From: Kibdelosporangium sp. MJ126-NF4
Lineage (GTDB): Bacteria; Actinomycetota; Actinomycetes; Mycobacteriales; Pseudonocardiaceae
NCBI RefSeq assembly: GCF_000826545.1
Contig: NZ_CDME01000002.1
Span: 1,497,187-1,561,186 of the forward strand
Direction: 5' to 3'
Length of the DNA: 64,000 nt
Positions 16,941 through 27,100 of this stretch are shown piece after piece. Position 1 is the stretch's first letter. Each line of letters starts with the position of its first letter. A program made the translations under genes and the position numbers. The notes beneath the pieces were generated by a model that saw nothing but the letters and a program-made list of their open reading frames with translations, searched no databases and was not told where the DNA came from.

Positions 16941-18263
16941 ATGACGAACATTTCACGAAGCCCGTGGTGGACCCTCGCGGCGGTTTCACTCGGCGGAATG
17001 ATGGTCGGACTCGACGGTACGGCACTGACCATAGCCGGACCGGATATCGCACAGTCGGTCGGCGCGTCCATGCTCGAACTGCAATGGATCGCCAATGCCT
17101 ATCTGCTCACCCTGGCGCTCACCCTGTTTCCGGCAGGCAGGGCCGCCGACCGGCTGGGCAGGCGCACGGTGTTCCTCGCGGGCGTACTGGGATTCGGTGT
17201 GGTGTCACTGCTGATCGCGTTGACCACGTCGAGTTGGCTGCTGATCGTGCTGCGCGGAGCGCAGGGTGTCTGCGGCGCCATGCTGCAACCCGCGGCGTTG
17301 GCGCTGTTGCGAGCCGCGTTCCCCCGGGAACGGCTGGAGCTCGCACTCGGGATCTGGGGTGGCGCGGCCGCCGTGTCGATCGCCGGTGGCCCGATCCTCG
17401 GCGGGACCATTGTGGAGCACTACGGCTGGCCGGTGGTGTTCCTGATCAACCTGCCGGTCGCCGTGATCACGGCGGGGCTGACCCTGTGGGCCACGCGCGA
17501 GTCCAGGACCGCCAAGCAACCAGGCACCGTGCGGTCGTTGCTGCGCACACCGGGTGTCCCGCTCGGCGCCGTCCTCATCGGACTGAGCTACTTCTCGCTG
17601 TTCGGCCTGTTGTTCTTTCTCACGCTCTACCTGCAGAACGTCCGAGACTTCAGCCCGGTGCGCGCCGGGGAGTGGCTGCTGCCGCTGACCGCTGTCATCG
17701 TGGTCTCGGCGCCGATCGGCGGCGCGTTGACCGGCCGGTTCGGGCCACGGTGGCCCGCGGTCGGTGGGCTCGCGTTGATCAGCGTCGGCCTGGTCGGGTT
17801 CCGCACCCTCGACGCCACCACCGGCGCGTACACCTTGCTGCCGTTCTCACTGGTGCTCGGCGCCGGCACCGGAATCGCGCTGATCGCGGCCACGCAGATC
17901 GTCGTGGCCAACGCACCGGAGGAGATGTCCGGACTCGCCTCCGCCCTGCAGCAGGTGGCGACCCAGATCGGTGGTGTGCTCGGCATCCTGGCTCTCGGAC
18001 TGGTGATGTCGTCGCAGGTGCCCTCCGACGCAACGGATCCCGACGAGGCCACCCAGGGACTCGGTGACCCCGCGATCTTCCTCGACGGCTTCCACGCGTC
18101 GGCGTTGGTCGCGGCCGTCGTCGTGGCGATCGGCGCGGTGCTGGCGCTGCGTGTGTCCAGGCGGGACGCGTCCGGCCGGGGTCCGTCCGATCGGACGGAC
18201 TCAGGGCTCCCCGCGGCGCAGTTTGCCGGGCCACCAGATCCGGCGGCCGATGTCCAGCGTTAG
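16941..18263 (+). CDS. MFS exporter, DHA2 (EmrB/QacA)-like
   Basis: A 440-residue polytopic protein. Near the N-terminus it has GLDGTALTIAGPDI, corresponding to the DHA2 motif LDxTxVNVALP. It also has the loop motif GRAADRLGRRTVFLAG and a later GGPILGGTIVEHYGWP corresponding to motif C of drug-proton antiporters. It is shorter than the usual 480-520 residues because the C-terminal loop is reduced. The ATG at 16941 fits the GGCGGGAG ribosome site better than the GTG at 16938. It is divergent from the esterase and convergent with the MmpL gene, overlapping its 3' end by 63 bp. It probably exports a hydrophobic compound. Confidence 0.88.
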   Translation: MTNISRSPWWTLAAVSLGGMMVGLDGTALTIAGPDIAQSVGASMLELQWIANAYLLTLALTLFPAGRAADRLGRRTVFLAGVLGFGVVSLLIALTTSSWLLIVLRGAQGVCGAMLQPAALALLRAAFPRERLELALGIWGGAAAVSIAGGPILGGTIVEHYGWPVVFLINLPVAVITAGLTLWATRESRTAKQPGTVRSLLRTPGVPLGAVLIGLSYFSLFGLLFFLTLYLQNVRDFSPVRAGEWLLPLTAVIVVSAPIGGALTGRFGPRWPAVGGLALISVGLVGFRTLDATTGAYTLLPFSLVLGAGTGIALIAATQIVVANAPEEMSGLASALQQVATQIGGVLGILALGLVMSSQVPSDATDPDEATQGLGDPAIFLDGFHASALVAAVVVAIGAVLALRVSRRDASGRGPSDRTDSGLPAAQFAGPPDPAADVQR

Positions 18264-20276
18264 GGCCGGTACCAGGAGCGAGCGCACGATCAGCGTGTCC
18301 AGCAGGACACCGAAGGCGACGAGGAACGCGATCTGCGCCATGAACAGGATCGGCAGTACGGACAACGCGGCGAAGGTCGCGGCCAGTACCACCCCCGCGG
18401 ACGTGATGACGCCACCGGTCACGGCGAGCGCGTGCAGCGTCCCGGCCCGGGTACCGTCCTTGTGCGACTCCTCGCGTACCCGGGTCATCAGGAAGATGTT
18501 GTAGTCAATTCCCAGTGCCACCAGGAAAACGAAGGCGTACAACGGCACAGACGGGTCCGAGCCGGGGAAGTCGAGCACGTGGTTGAACACCATCGCCGCG
18601 ACACCGAGCGTCGCGGCGAACGACAGCACCACGGTGGCGATCAGCACCAACGGGGCCAGCAGCGCCCGCAACAGCAACGCGAGCACCAGGAAGATCACCA
18701 CGAGCACGATCGGGATGATGACCATGCGGTCCCGCTCGGCCGCGTCCCGCACCTCGGTGGAGATCGCGGTCTGGCCACCGACCTTGGCGTCGGCGCCCGG
18801 CACGGCACGGACCGCTTCCCTGATCCGTCCCAGTGTGTCCTGTGCCTCCGGCGAGTCCGTCGTGGCCTGCAGGACGGCGTCGACCTCGACCTTGCCGTCG
18901 ACCACCTTGGGATTCGCGGCCACGTCGGCGACGCCGGGGACCTTGGCCGCCGCGACGACCTGGGCCGCTGCCGGTTCGTTGACCACGATGACCACCGGCG
19001 TGCCCGCACCGCCAGGGAAGTGCCTGGCCAGTACCTCCTGGCCGACGACCGCGTCCGTCCGGTCGAGGAACACGTCGTTCTGGCTGACCCCGTGGGACTT
19101 CAGCATCGGCGACAACGCGGCCAGCGCGGCCAGCACCAACGCGGTGACGATCCACACCGGACGGAACCGGCGACCGACCAGTTCGGCCAGGCGGTGCCAC
19201 ATGCCGGGCTTGTGGTGCTTGTTGGCGCTCGTCGGCCAGAACGCTGCCCGCCCCAGCAACGCCAGCGCGGCGGGCAGGAACGTCAGTGACGCGATCAGTG
19301 AGGCGGCGATGCCGATCGCCGCGACCGGCCCGAGGCCCTTGTTGGACGACAACTCGCTGAACAGCAGACACAGCAGACCGAGGATGACCGTGCCCGCGGA
19401 CGCGGCGATCGACTCGAACGACGCCTTCACCGCGGCGAGGATCGCCTGCCAGGGGTTGGTGTGGACGAGGAGTTCCTCGCGGTAGCGCGCGACGAGGAGC
19501 AAGGCGTAGTCCGTGGACGCGCCGAACACGAGGATGAAGAGGATGCCCTGGCTCTGCCCGTTGAGGGTGATCAGATCGTCGTGTGCCAGCGGATACACCA
19601 CTGCGGAGGACAGCACCAGCGCGAACCCGGCCGACGCGAGCACGACAATGGGCAGCAGCGGACTGCGGTACACCAGTATCAGAATCACCACGACCACGAT
19701 CGCGGTGATCACCAGCAGCTGTCCGTCGATCCCGCCGAACACCTCGCCGAAGTCGGCGGTGAACCCGGCCGGACCGGTGATGTTCACCCGCAGCCCGGCC
19801 GGGAGGTTCTCGGCGGCGATGTCCCGCATCTTCTCGACGGTCTTCCCGGTCTCGAACCCGTCCACACCGGACACCGGGACGACCACCTGCAACGCCTCGC
19901 CGCGAGGGGCGTTGACCGGCGGGGACGCGGGCCCGGCGAGACCGGGCAGCTGGGCGATCCGAGCCACCCGGTCGGCGGCGACCTGCGCGTCGCCCGCCGC
20001 CAACCCGCCGTCCCTGCTGTACAGCACGAGTGCGGGCTGGATCTTGCCGCCCGCGAACTTCTCCTGCAGGTGCGTGACCTCGGTGGCTTCGGCGTTGGCC
20101 GGCAGGAACGACACGCCGTCGTTGGTCTGCACCTCCGCGAGTTTGCCCGGCAGCCCACCGCCAACAGCACCGAACACCAGCCACGCGATGATGACCAGCG
20201 CGGGCAGCACCCACCGGACAGGTCCCGGCCGGTTGCGCTGCTCGTGCTTCGTGACGTTCTGGACCTCGACCTGCAT
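18201..20276 (-). CDS. MmpL/RND-family lipid transporter
   Basis: A 691-residue transporter with two homologous halves. Each half has one N-terminal membrane helix, an extracytoplasmic domain, then about five clustered helices. MmpL signatures include GASTDYALLLVARYREEL in the first half and ALGIDYNIFLMTRVREES in the second. MmpL proteins export lipids and siderophores using the proton gradient. At about 690 residues it is of the compact actinomycete type, without the long C-terminal tail of MmpL3. The ATG at 20276 is chosen; upstream in-frame codons offer only a TTG at 20345. The 3' end overlaps the convergent MFS gene. Proximity to FAAL, PKS and esterases suggests export of their lipid product. 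Confidence 0.9.
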   Translation of the reverse strand: MQVEVQNVTKHEQRNRPGPVRWVLPALVIIAWLVFGAVGGGLPGKLAEVQTNDGVSFLPANAEATEVTHLQEKFAGGKIQPALVLYSRDGGLAAGDAQVAADRVARIAQLPGLAGPASPPVNAPRGEALQVVVPVSGVDGFETGKTVEKMRDIAAENLPAGLRVNITGPAGFTADFGEVFGGIDGQLLVITAIVVVVILILVYRSPLLPIVVLASAGFALVLSSAVVYPLAHDDLITLNGQSQGILFILVFGASTDYALLLVARYREELLVHTNPWQAILAAVKASFESIAASAGTVILGLLCLLFSELSSNKGLGPVAAIGIAASLIASLTFLPAALALLGRAAFWPTSANKHHKPGMWHRLAELVGRRFRPVWIVTALVLAALAALSPMLKSHGVSQNDVFLDRTDAVVGQEVLARHFPGGAGTPVVIVVNEPAAAQVVAAAKVPGVADVAANPKVVDGKVEVDAVLQATTDSPEAQDTLGRIREAVRAVPGADAKVGGQTAISTEVRDAAERDRMVIIPIVLVVIFLVLALLLRALLAPLVLIATVVLSFAATLGVAAMVFNHVLDFPGSDPSVPLYAFVFLVALGIDYNIFLMTRVREESHKDGTRAGTLHALAVTGGVITSAGVVLAATFAALSVLPILFMAQIAFLVAFGVLLDTLIVRSLLVPALTLDIGRRIWWPGKLRRGEP

Positions 20277-20384
20277 CGGTACACCGCCCGGCGAAGATGT
20301 GGGTTCGGTGGCCAAACATAACTCGCCGGTAGCTACGACGCGCAACCATTCGACCGCGAGTCGTGATCAGACCCACAACCGGGT

Positions 20385-20410
20385 GTCCACTCCGGCAAAC
20401 CGGAGTGGAC
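20385..20410. terminator. 11-bp stem hairpin
   Basis: gtccactccgg (20385-20395) and ccggagtggac (20400-20410) form a perfect stem around a caaa loop. It is followed by a duplicated ggggcgtcat at about 20412-20431. It lies between the MmpL start and the decayed DJ-1 gene, and may be the terminator of the fumarase transcript or an operator for the MmpL gene. Confidence 0.5.
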
Positions 20411-20426
20411 AGGGCGTCATGGGGCG

Positions 20427-20874
20427 TCATGGGGTCACTGTGGACACGTAACCGCCATTATGGACGGTGACGAGCCGCTGTCCAGCGCCTTCTCGGTCCA
20501 CTGGGGACTCCGGTCGGCCTCCCGGCGGTGTCCCGGTCAGCCAAGGCCGGAGCGGACGGCCTTGATCAGGTCCGCCGCCCTGCCAGAACCCGAGCGACAT
20601 GTGGAAGGAGCGGTCAACCCGGGCGGCAGCCCGTGCATCGGCGTCCTGTCGGTCTGCACGGCGGCCGGTCAGCAATCCCGCTGCGCCCAGCAGCAACGAG
20701 CCGCTGCACACCGACGCGGTGACCTCGGCGTGCGCCGAGGCATCGCGCAGGTACCCGAGCGGTGTCCAGTCGGTCATGGCACGGAACGCGGGGGCAGCGC
20801 CACCGGGCACGACCAGCACGGTCGGTTCGGGTACCTGCGCGAAGGTGTGGCTGGGCGCGATCTTGGGAAAGATG
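20427..20874 (-). pseudogene. decayed DJ-1/PfpI-family gene fragment
   Basis: Immediately after the fumarase stop the minus strand encodes a DJ-1/PfpI-like stretch. VLVVPGGAAPAF corresponds to the strand and PGG loop, and VTASVCSGSLLLGAAGLLTG contains the nucleophile-elbow cysteine. The N-terminal third of the fold is missing. After LLTGRRA the family pattern is lost, although the frame stays open for about 60 more residues, which suggests a frameshift. No start codon with a ribosome site is found. It looks like a remnant truncated beside fumC. A short functional protein is unlikely. Confidence 0.6.
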
Positions 20875-22317
20875 TCAGTCCGAACGGTTCGGGTCGACCG
20901 CGAGGTCGGCGTGCGGGTCACCGACCATGTTCGCGGGCACCACGATCCTGTCGAACAGGTCCGCGTCCACTCCCTCGGCCAGCGCGGCCTCCCGCAGCGT
21001 GCTGCCCTCCCGGTCGGCCCGGTGCGCCACGGCGGACGCCTTGTCGTAGCCGATGTGCGGGGACAGCGCGGTCACCAGCATCAGCGAATTGTCCACATCA
21101 GACTTCACCCGTGCGGTGTCCACTGTGATCCCGGCGACGGAGAACACCCGCAGCTTGTGGCTGGCGTCCCCGAGGATCCTCGCCGAGTGCAGCACGTTCG
21201 CCAGGATGACCGGGCGCATCGCGTTGAGCTCGAAGTTGCCCGCCGCACCGGCGTTCGCCACGATCTGGTCCTCCCCCAGCACCTGCAGGCACACCATCAC
21301 CATGGCCTCCTGCTGGGTCGGGTTGACCTTGCCCGGCATGATCGAGCTGCCGGGCTCGTTGGCAGGCAACACCAGTTCGTGCAACCCGGCGCGGGGCCCC
21401 GAGGCCAGCCACCGCATGTCGTTGGCGATCTTCATCAACGCCACAGCGATCCCACGCAGCCCTGCCGACGCGGCGACCATCGCGTCCAGCCCGCCCTGCG
21501 CGGCGAACTTGCTCGGCGCGGACACCACAGGGAATCCGGTCAGTCCCGCGAGCACCTCGGCGACCCTCGATCCGAAGCCGGGAGGGGCGTTCAGGCCGGT
21601 TCCCACAGCGGTCCCGCCCAGTGCGATCTCGTACAGCGATGTCGTCGCACCGTCGGCTCGGGCCGCCGCCTGGTGCAACTGCCACGCCCAGCCCGACCAT
21701 TCCTGGCCGACGGTCAGCGGTGTCGCGTCCTGCAGATGCGTGCGGCCGATCTTGACCAGGTCGACCCACTCCCCCGCCTTGGCCCTGATCACCTCGGCGA
21801 GCCTGGTGACCTCCGGCAGGGTGTGCCTGGTGATCAGCTCGAGGGTGGCGAGGTGCATCGCGGTGGGAAAGGAGTCGTTGGACGACTGTCCCATGTTGAC
21901 GTGGTCGTTGGGGTGCACCGGGTGCTTGGTTCCGCGCGGCGAGCCGAGTATTTCGTTGGCTCGGTTGGCGATCACCTCGTTGACGTTCATGTTGGACTGT
22001 GTGCCGGAGCCGGTCTGCCAGATGTAGAGCGGGAACTCCGCGTCGAGGGTGCCCGCGCTGACCTCGTCGGCGGCTTCAACGACCGCGTCGGCCACCTGCC
22101 GGGGCAGCCTGCCCGACTCGGCGTTGACCAGCGCGGCCGCCTTCTTGACGTAGCCGTAGGCGCGGTAGACCTCGATCGGCATCCGGTCGCGGTCGCCGCC
22201 GATGTCGAAGTGCAGCAACGATCTCTGGGTCTGCGCTCCCCAGTAGTGCTCGGCGGGCACCTCGATCGCACCCATCGAGTCCGTCTCGGTCCGTGTCCCG
22301 TCGCGTTTCCCGGACAT
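20875..22317 (-). CDS. fumC: class II fumarate hydratase
   Basis: A 480-residue fumarase of the aspartase/fumarase superfamily, reversibly hydrating fumarate to L-malate in the TCA cycle. Visible motifs are the substrate-binding QTGSGTQSNMNVNEVIANRA, NDHVNMGQSSNDSFPTAMH, the TPLTVGQEWSGW region, and the signature loop GSSIMPGKVNPTQ with the catalytic serine. Length is typical (about 465). The ATG at 22317 is preceded by AGAGGAGA. It lies 26 bp downstream of the malic enzyme, evidently in one operon, so the pair interconverts fumarate, malate and pyruvate. Its last codons adjoin a DJ-1 remnant. Confidence 0.97.
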   Translation of the reverse strand: MSGKRDGTRTETDSMGAIEVPAEHYWGAQTQRSLLHFDIGGDRDRMPIEVYRAYGYVKKAAALVNAESGRLPRQVADAVVEAADEVSAGTLDAEFPLYIWQTGSGTQSNMNVNEVIANRANEILGSPRGTKHPVHPNDHVNMGQSSNDSFPTAMHLATLELITRHTLPEVTRLAEVIRAKAGEWVDLVKIGRTHLQDATPLTVGQEWSGWAWQLHQAAARADGATTSLYEIALGGTAVGTGLNAPPGFGSRVAEVLAGLTGFPVVSAPSKFAAQGGLDAMVAASAGLRGIAVALMKIANDMRWLASGPRAGLHELVLPANEPGSSIMPGKVNPTQQEAMVMVCLQVLGEDQIVANAGAAGNFELNAMRPVILANVLHSARILGDASHKLRVFSVAGITVDTARVKSDVDNSLMLVTALSPHIGYDKASAVAHRADREGSTLREAALAEGVDADLFDRIVVPANMVGDPHADLAVDPNRSD

Positions 22318-22343
22318 CACGTCTCCTCTGGTGTCCGAAGTGG

Positions 22344-24017
22344 TCAGTCGCCGAGGTCGAGGTATTCGGGCTGCCACATGGCGTCGTGCACGGCCTGCAC
22401 CACGTCGGCCGGTTCGTTGGCGGCCTCGCCGGTCGCGATCGCGGTACGCACGACGGCCTCGGCCACCCGTGCCGACATCTCCCGCAGGTTGTCCACGCGC
22501 GGCAACAACCCGGCTCCCGGGCCGTGGGTGTCGACCATGTCGGCGATGGCCTGTGCCGCGGCGGTCAGCATGTCGTCGGTGACGTGCCGAGCGCGGGACA
22601 CGACCACGCCGAGGCCCAGTCCCGGGTACAGCAGCGCGTTGTTGGCCTGCCCGATCTGGTAGCGCACGCCGTTGAAGGTCACGTCCGGCCACGGTGTCCC
22701 GGTGGCGACGAGGCCCCGCCCTTCGGTCCAGGTGATGACGTCGACCGGGTGCGCCTCGATGCGCTCGGTGGGGTTGGACAGCGGCAGCACGATCGGGCGC
22801 GGGGTGCCCGCGGCGAGTTCGCGGACGATCTCCTCGGTGAACGCTCCGCCGACGGTGGACGTGCCGACCAGCGTGGTCGGGTGGACGCGGGCGACCACTT
22901 CGGCCAGGCCGATCCCGCCGTCGGCCCGCCGCTGCCACCCGTCGGTCTCGGCGGCGGGACGGGCGTAGGAGCGTTGGAAGTCCCGCAGGCCGGTCAGGTC
23001 GTCGGTGAGCAGGCCCTGCTTGTCCACGAGCCAGATCTGGGCCGTGGCCTGCGCCGGGTCGAGCCCGTCGGCGACCATCGCGGCGGCCAGCCGGTCGGCG
23101 ATGCCCACGCCCGCGGTGCCCGCGCCGAACACCACGATCCGCTGCTGCGCGGGCGGCACCTCGGCGACGCGCGTGCCCGACAGCCACGCGGCGAGGCTGA
23201 TCGCGCCGGTGCCCTGCATGTCGTCGTTGAAGATCCGGACGTCACCGCGGTACTGCTCGAGGATGCGCCGGGCGTTGCCGGGGCCGAAGTCCTCGAAGTG
23301 CAGCAACGCGTCGGGAAACAGCCTGGTCGCGGCTTCGACGTACGCGGCGATCAGCCGGTCGTACTGCTCACCCCGCGCGCGGGAGTGCCGGTTGCCGATG
23401 TAGAGCGGGTCGTTGAGCAGTGCCTCGTTGTCGGTGCCCACGTCGATCATGACGGGGATCACGCGGCTCGGGTGGATGCCCGCCGCCGCGGTGTACACGG
23501 CCAGTTTGCCGGTCGAGATCGCCATTCCGTTGGCGCCCCAGTCCCCGATGCCGAGGATCGCCTCGGCGTCGGTGGCCACCAACAGGTCCACATCGGCCGC
23601 GCCGAGCCCGAAGTTGCGCAGGGCACGCTCGACGCCGTCGATGTCGCCAATGGACAGGTACACCCCGTCGGGACGCTGGTACTCCTCGGAGAAGTGCTCG
23701 ATCGCCTGCGCCACCACCGGGTCGTAGACCACCGGCAGCAACTCGGCCAGGTGGTCGGCCAGCAGCTTGTAGTAGAGCACCTCGTTGCGGTCGCGCAGCG
23801 CGTTGAGGAACGTGTTGCGGGCCAGGTCATCGGACTGGCGGCGGTACTGTAGGTACGCGCGGCGGGTCTGGTCCTCCAGGGTGAGCACCGCGGCGGGCAG
23901 CAGCCCGTCGATACCGTAGGCGTGACGTTCCTGTGGTGTGAACGCCACACCGCGGTTGCGGTGTGGGTCGGACAACAGTGCCCTGCCCAGGGTTTCGGCG
24001 GTGTCCCGGTCGCTCAC
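22344..24017 (-). CDS. maeA: NAD(P)-dependent malic enzyme
   Basis: A 557-residue large-type malic enzyme that oxidatively decarboxylates L-malate to pyruvate. Seen are RNEVLYYKLL, VYDPVVAQAI, the metal-site segments FEDFGPGNA and FNDDMQGTGA, and the dinucleotide loop VVFGAGTAGVGIAD. Length and motifs match the SfcA/MaeA type (about 560). Cofactor choice cannot be settled by eye. The GTG at 24017 follows AGGGAG; an ATG further upstream would add 25 atypical residues. It is divergent from the SARP-type regulator. Confidence 0.93.
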   Translation of the reverse strand: MSDRDTAETLGRALLSDPHRNRGVAFTPQERHAYGIDGLLPAAVLTLEDQTRRAYLQYRRQSDDLARNTFLNALRDRNEVLYYKLLADHLAELLPVVYDPVVAQAIEHFSEEYQRPDGVYLSIGDIDGVERALRNFGLGAADVDLLVATDAEAILGIGDWGANGMAISTGKLAVYTAAAGIHPSRVIPVMIDVGTDNEALLNDPLYIGNRHSRARGEQYDRLIAAYVEAATRLFPDALLHFEDFGPGNARRILEQYRGDVRIFNDDMQGTGAISLAAWLSGTRVAEVPPAQQRIVVFGAGTAGVGIADRLAAAMVADGLDPAQATAQIWLVDKQGLLTDDLTGLRDFQRSYARPAAETDGWQRRADGGIGLAEVVARVHPTTLVGTSTVGGAFTEEIVRELAAGTPRPIVLPLSNPTERIEAHPVDVITWTEGRGLVATGTPWPDVTFNGVRYQIGQANNALLYPGLGLGVVVSRARHVTDDMLTAAAQAIADMVDTHGPGAGLLPRVDNLREMSARVAEAVVRTAIATGEAANEPADVVQAVHDAMWQPEYLDLGD

Positions 24018-24130
24018 GGCCCGTGCTCCCTCTGATCGGCTCGCTGGTCTGGACCACAATGGCCGGTGCCGATAAAGAACGGGTTTGTGCACGCGCGAGC
24101 AGTGGGAAACCGCGTGGGTACCGCGAGTGA

Positions 24131-24148
24131 TTTATCCGGCATTTATCC
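24131..24148 (+). promoter_or_regulatory. direct heptamer repeat upstream of SARP-type gene
   Basis: tttatcc occurs twice with an 11-bp period (24131-24137 and 24142-24148, separated by 4 bases). SARP regulators are known to bind heptameric direct repeats with this spacing. The pair lies about 40 bp before the regulator start, so it may be an autoregulatory site. The distance to a possible -10 (tatgct, 24171) is longer than usual. Confidence 0.35.
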
Positions 24149-24186
24149 CCGGCTCGCTGGTCACCGATCGTATGCTCCGGCACGCC

Positions 24187-27100
24187 ATGGTTACGTTCAG
24201 CGTCCTGGGTGCCTTCGAGGCCCGCAACGACGACACGGTGATCGAGCTGGGCGGCGCCCGACATCGGGAGGTACTGGCCCGCCTGCTGCTCTCGCGGGGC
24301 CAGGTGGTCGCGATGGACCGGCTGATCGAGGACATCTGGGGACGGCATCCGCCACGGCACGCCGTCGCGACCGTCCGGACGATCGTGTTCCACCTGCGCC
24401 GCGCCCTCGAACCGGACCGGCTTCCCCGGACCCCGGCCCGCGTGTTGGTCACGTCAGCACCGGGATACGCGCTGCGGGCGGAGCCGAACGCGACCGACGC
24501 CTGGCGGCTGGAACTCCTCGCCGACGAGGCGGGCGACCTGCTTGCCCGGCAGCGCTGGGACGAGGCGCTGACCCGTTGCCGCCAAGCGCTGCGCCTGTGG
24601 CGTGGCGCGCCCTATGCCGAGTTCCGTGACACCACATGGGCGAGCGCGGAGATCGAGCGGCTGACCGAGATCCACCTGGCGTTGCGGGAAGGACAGGCCA
24701 CTGCCCTGCTCGGCGCCAACCGGCAGGGCGAGGCACTACCGGACCTCATCACGCTCACCGCCGAGTACCCGTTGCGGGAGGAGTGCTGGCGGCTGCTGGC
24801 GCTCGCCCTCTACCGCAACGGCCGTCAGGCCGACGCGCTGGACGCGATCCGCCGGGTACGAACTCTGCTCCGGGACGAACTCGGTGTCGACCCGGGACAG
24901 TCGCTGTGTCAGCTCGAAGCGGGGATCCTCGCTCAGTCACCGGAACTGCTCCTGTCGTCCACTCTCCCCACAGCATTCACCACCTCAGCGGTACCCACTG
25001 CGCACGGCAACGTCGACTACGAACCGATTGTCGGCCGCAAGACAGAAGTGGACCGGCTGATGCGGCTGGCGGGCGAGGCCAAGGCTGGCCATCGCCGTCT
25101 GGCGTTGCTGCAGGGACCGCCGGGCATCGGCAAGACGACGCTGACCGGTCATGTGATGGAGCGGTTGCGGGACGAAGGCTGGATCGTGGTGGCGACCCGG
25201 TGTCCCGAGATCGCCGGGGCCCCGGAAGGCTGGCCGTGGCTGGAGATCGTCACCCAGCTCCAATCCCACACGGTGCCGCCCGCGGAGTTGGCCGAACGGC
25301 TGGACGGCAGGTGGTCCAGTGCGGGCACCCTGGACAACGCGATCGCCGACAGGTTCCGGTTCTGCTGCGCGCTGGGTGCGTACCTGGCTGGCGTCGCGGA
25401 GCAGGCGCCGCTGATGGTCGTGCTCGGCGACCTGCATCGCGCTGACGCCGACACGCTGACGCCACTGGTCGAGCTCGCCGGGCAGCTCACCGAGCACCGG
25501 CTGCTGATTGTGGCGACTCTGCGCCGTGGCACGCACTCCGAGGTGCTGGACACCGCGCTGGCCGGGCTGGCCCGATATCTGCCGACCCAGATCGACCTCG
25601 GTGGCCTGGACGAACACGCCGTCGCCGCGCTGGTTCGCGCCCGGCACGTTCGCGACGTCGGCCCGGACCTCGCCAGGCAGATCACCCTGCGTACCGGCGG
25701 AAACCCGTTGCTGGTGCACGAAGTGGCCAGAACCCTCGCCGACGAGGGCCCGCGAGCGGCACTGTCCCAGGTTCCGGCCGGTGCTCGCGCCGTGCTGAAC
25801 CAGCGGCTGGCCGCGTTGCCGGAGCCGATCCGCGTCCTGCTGCGCAAGGCCGCGGTGCTCGGCGAGGAGTTCGACCTTGACGTGTTGGCCGCGATGGCGG
25901 GTGACCACGGCGAGGATCTCGAACCGGACTACGACGCGATGGTCGAGGCGACCGAGGCGGGCCTGGCCGTCGGTGTCCTCGACAGCGGCAGCGAACCGGG
26001 AACGCTGCGGTTCGCGCACACGCTGATGCATGAGGCCGTCCACGACAGCATCTCCGCGCCTCGGCGAGCGCTGTGGCACCGCAGGGCAGCGGCGATCCTC
26101 GTGCGGCTGCAGCCGTCGGCCGTGCAGGCGCTGGCCCGGCACTGCCTGTACGCGCCGACCGCGCAGACGGCCGAGGCCGCGATCCGAGCCGCAAGGGCAG
26201 CGGCCGACCAGGCCACCAACCAACTCGCCTTCGCCGAGGCGATCCGGCTCCGCACCGCCGCTCTGTCACTTGTGGACCGCTTCGGCGGTACGGCCCGTGA
26301 GCGGATCGCCCGCACCGGCGAGCTGATCCACGCGCACGCGTTGCTCAACAACAACACCGAGATGTACGAGCTGCGCGACCACGTGCTGCCGCTGTTGTCC
26401 GATCTGGACGATCCCGCGCTGACCCTCCAGGTGGTCGTGTCCACCGAGTCCGGCAGTCCGATGCTCGGTGAGCAGCGGGTCAGCCGCGGTCATGACGCAC
26501 GCCAGCAGCCGACGATCGCCTTGCTGGAGCGGCATCTGCGTGATCTGCCCGACGGTGACAGCGAGCTGCGCGCGTTGCTGCTGACGGCGTTGGCTTTCGA
26601 GACCTACGGGGAACGGTCGGACCGCGGCAAGCAGGCGGCCGAACAGGCACACCGGATCGCCACTCGCGTGGAGGTGTCGGCGGAGACACGAGCCAGGATT
26701 CTGATCGCCGAGCACACCCAGGCGTTCGCCGTGCCCGGCGGCCTCGCGCAACGGGAACGCGTCGCCGCCGACCTGCTCGCCCTGGCCACCACCCACCGGA
26801 TGTCGATGTACGCGCAGATCGCGCAGGTCTGGCAGGTCTACGCGGCCGAGCAACACGGCGACCACGCCGACGTGACGGCGGCCATCGACGACCTGGAACG
26901 CCACATGACCTACTACCCGCACCCGGACTGCGCGGCACGGCTGCAGTGGCACCGGGCACTCCTGCTCGACCTCACCGAAGCGCCCGACGATGACGTGACA
27001 CGGGCGTACCGGCACGCGGCCGTGGCGATGGCGGTGGCCAGGCGGCAGGACGTCGACCAGTTGCTGCTCACTGTCCGCTGGTGCCGGGCCTACCGCGCGG

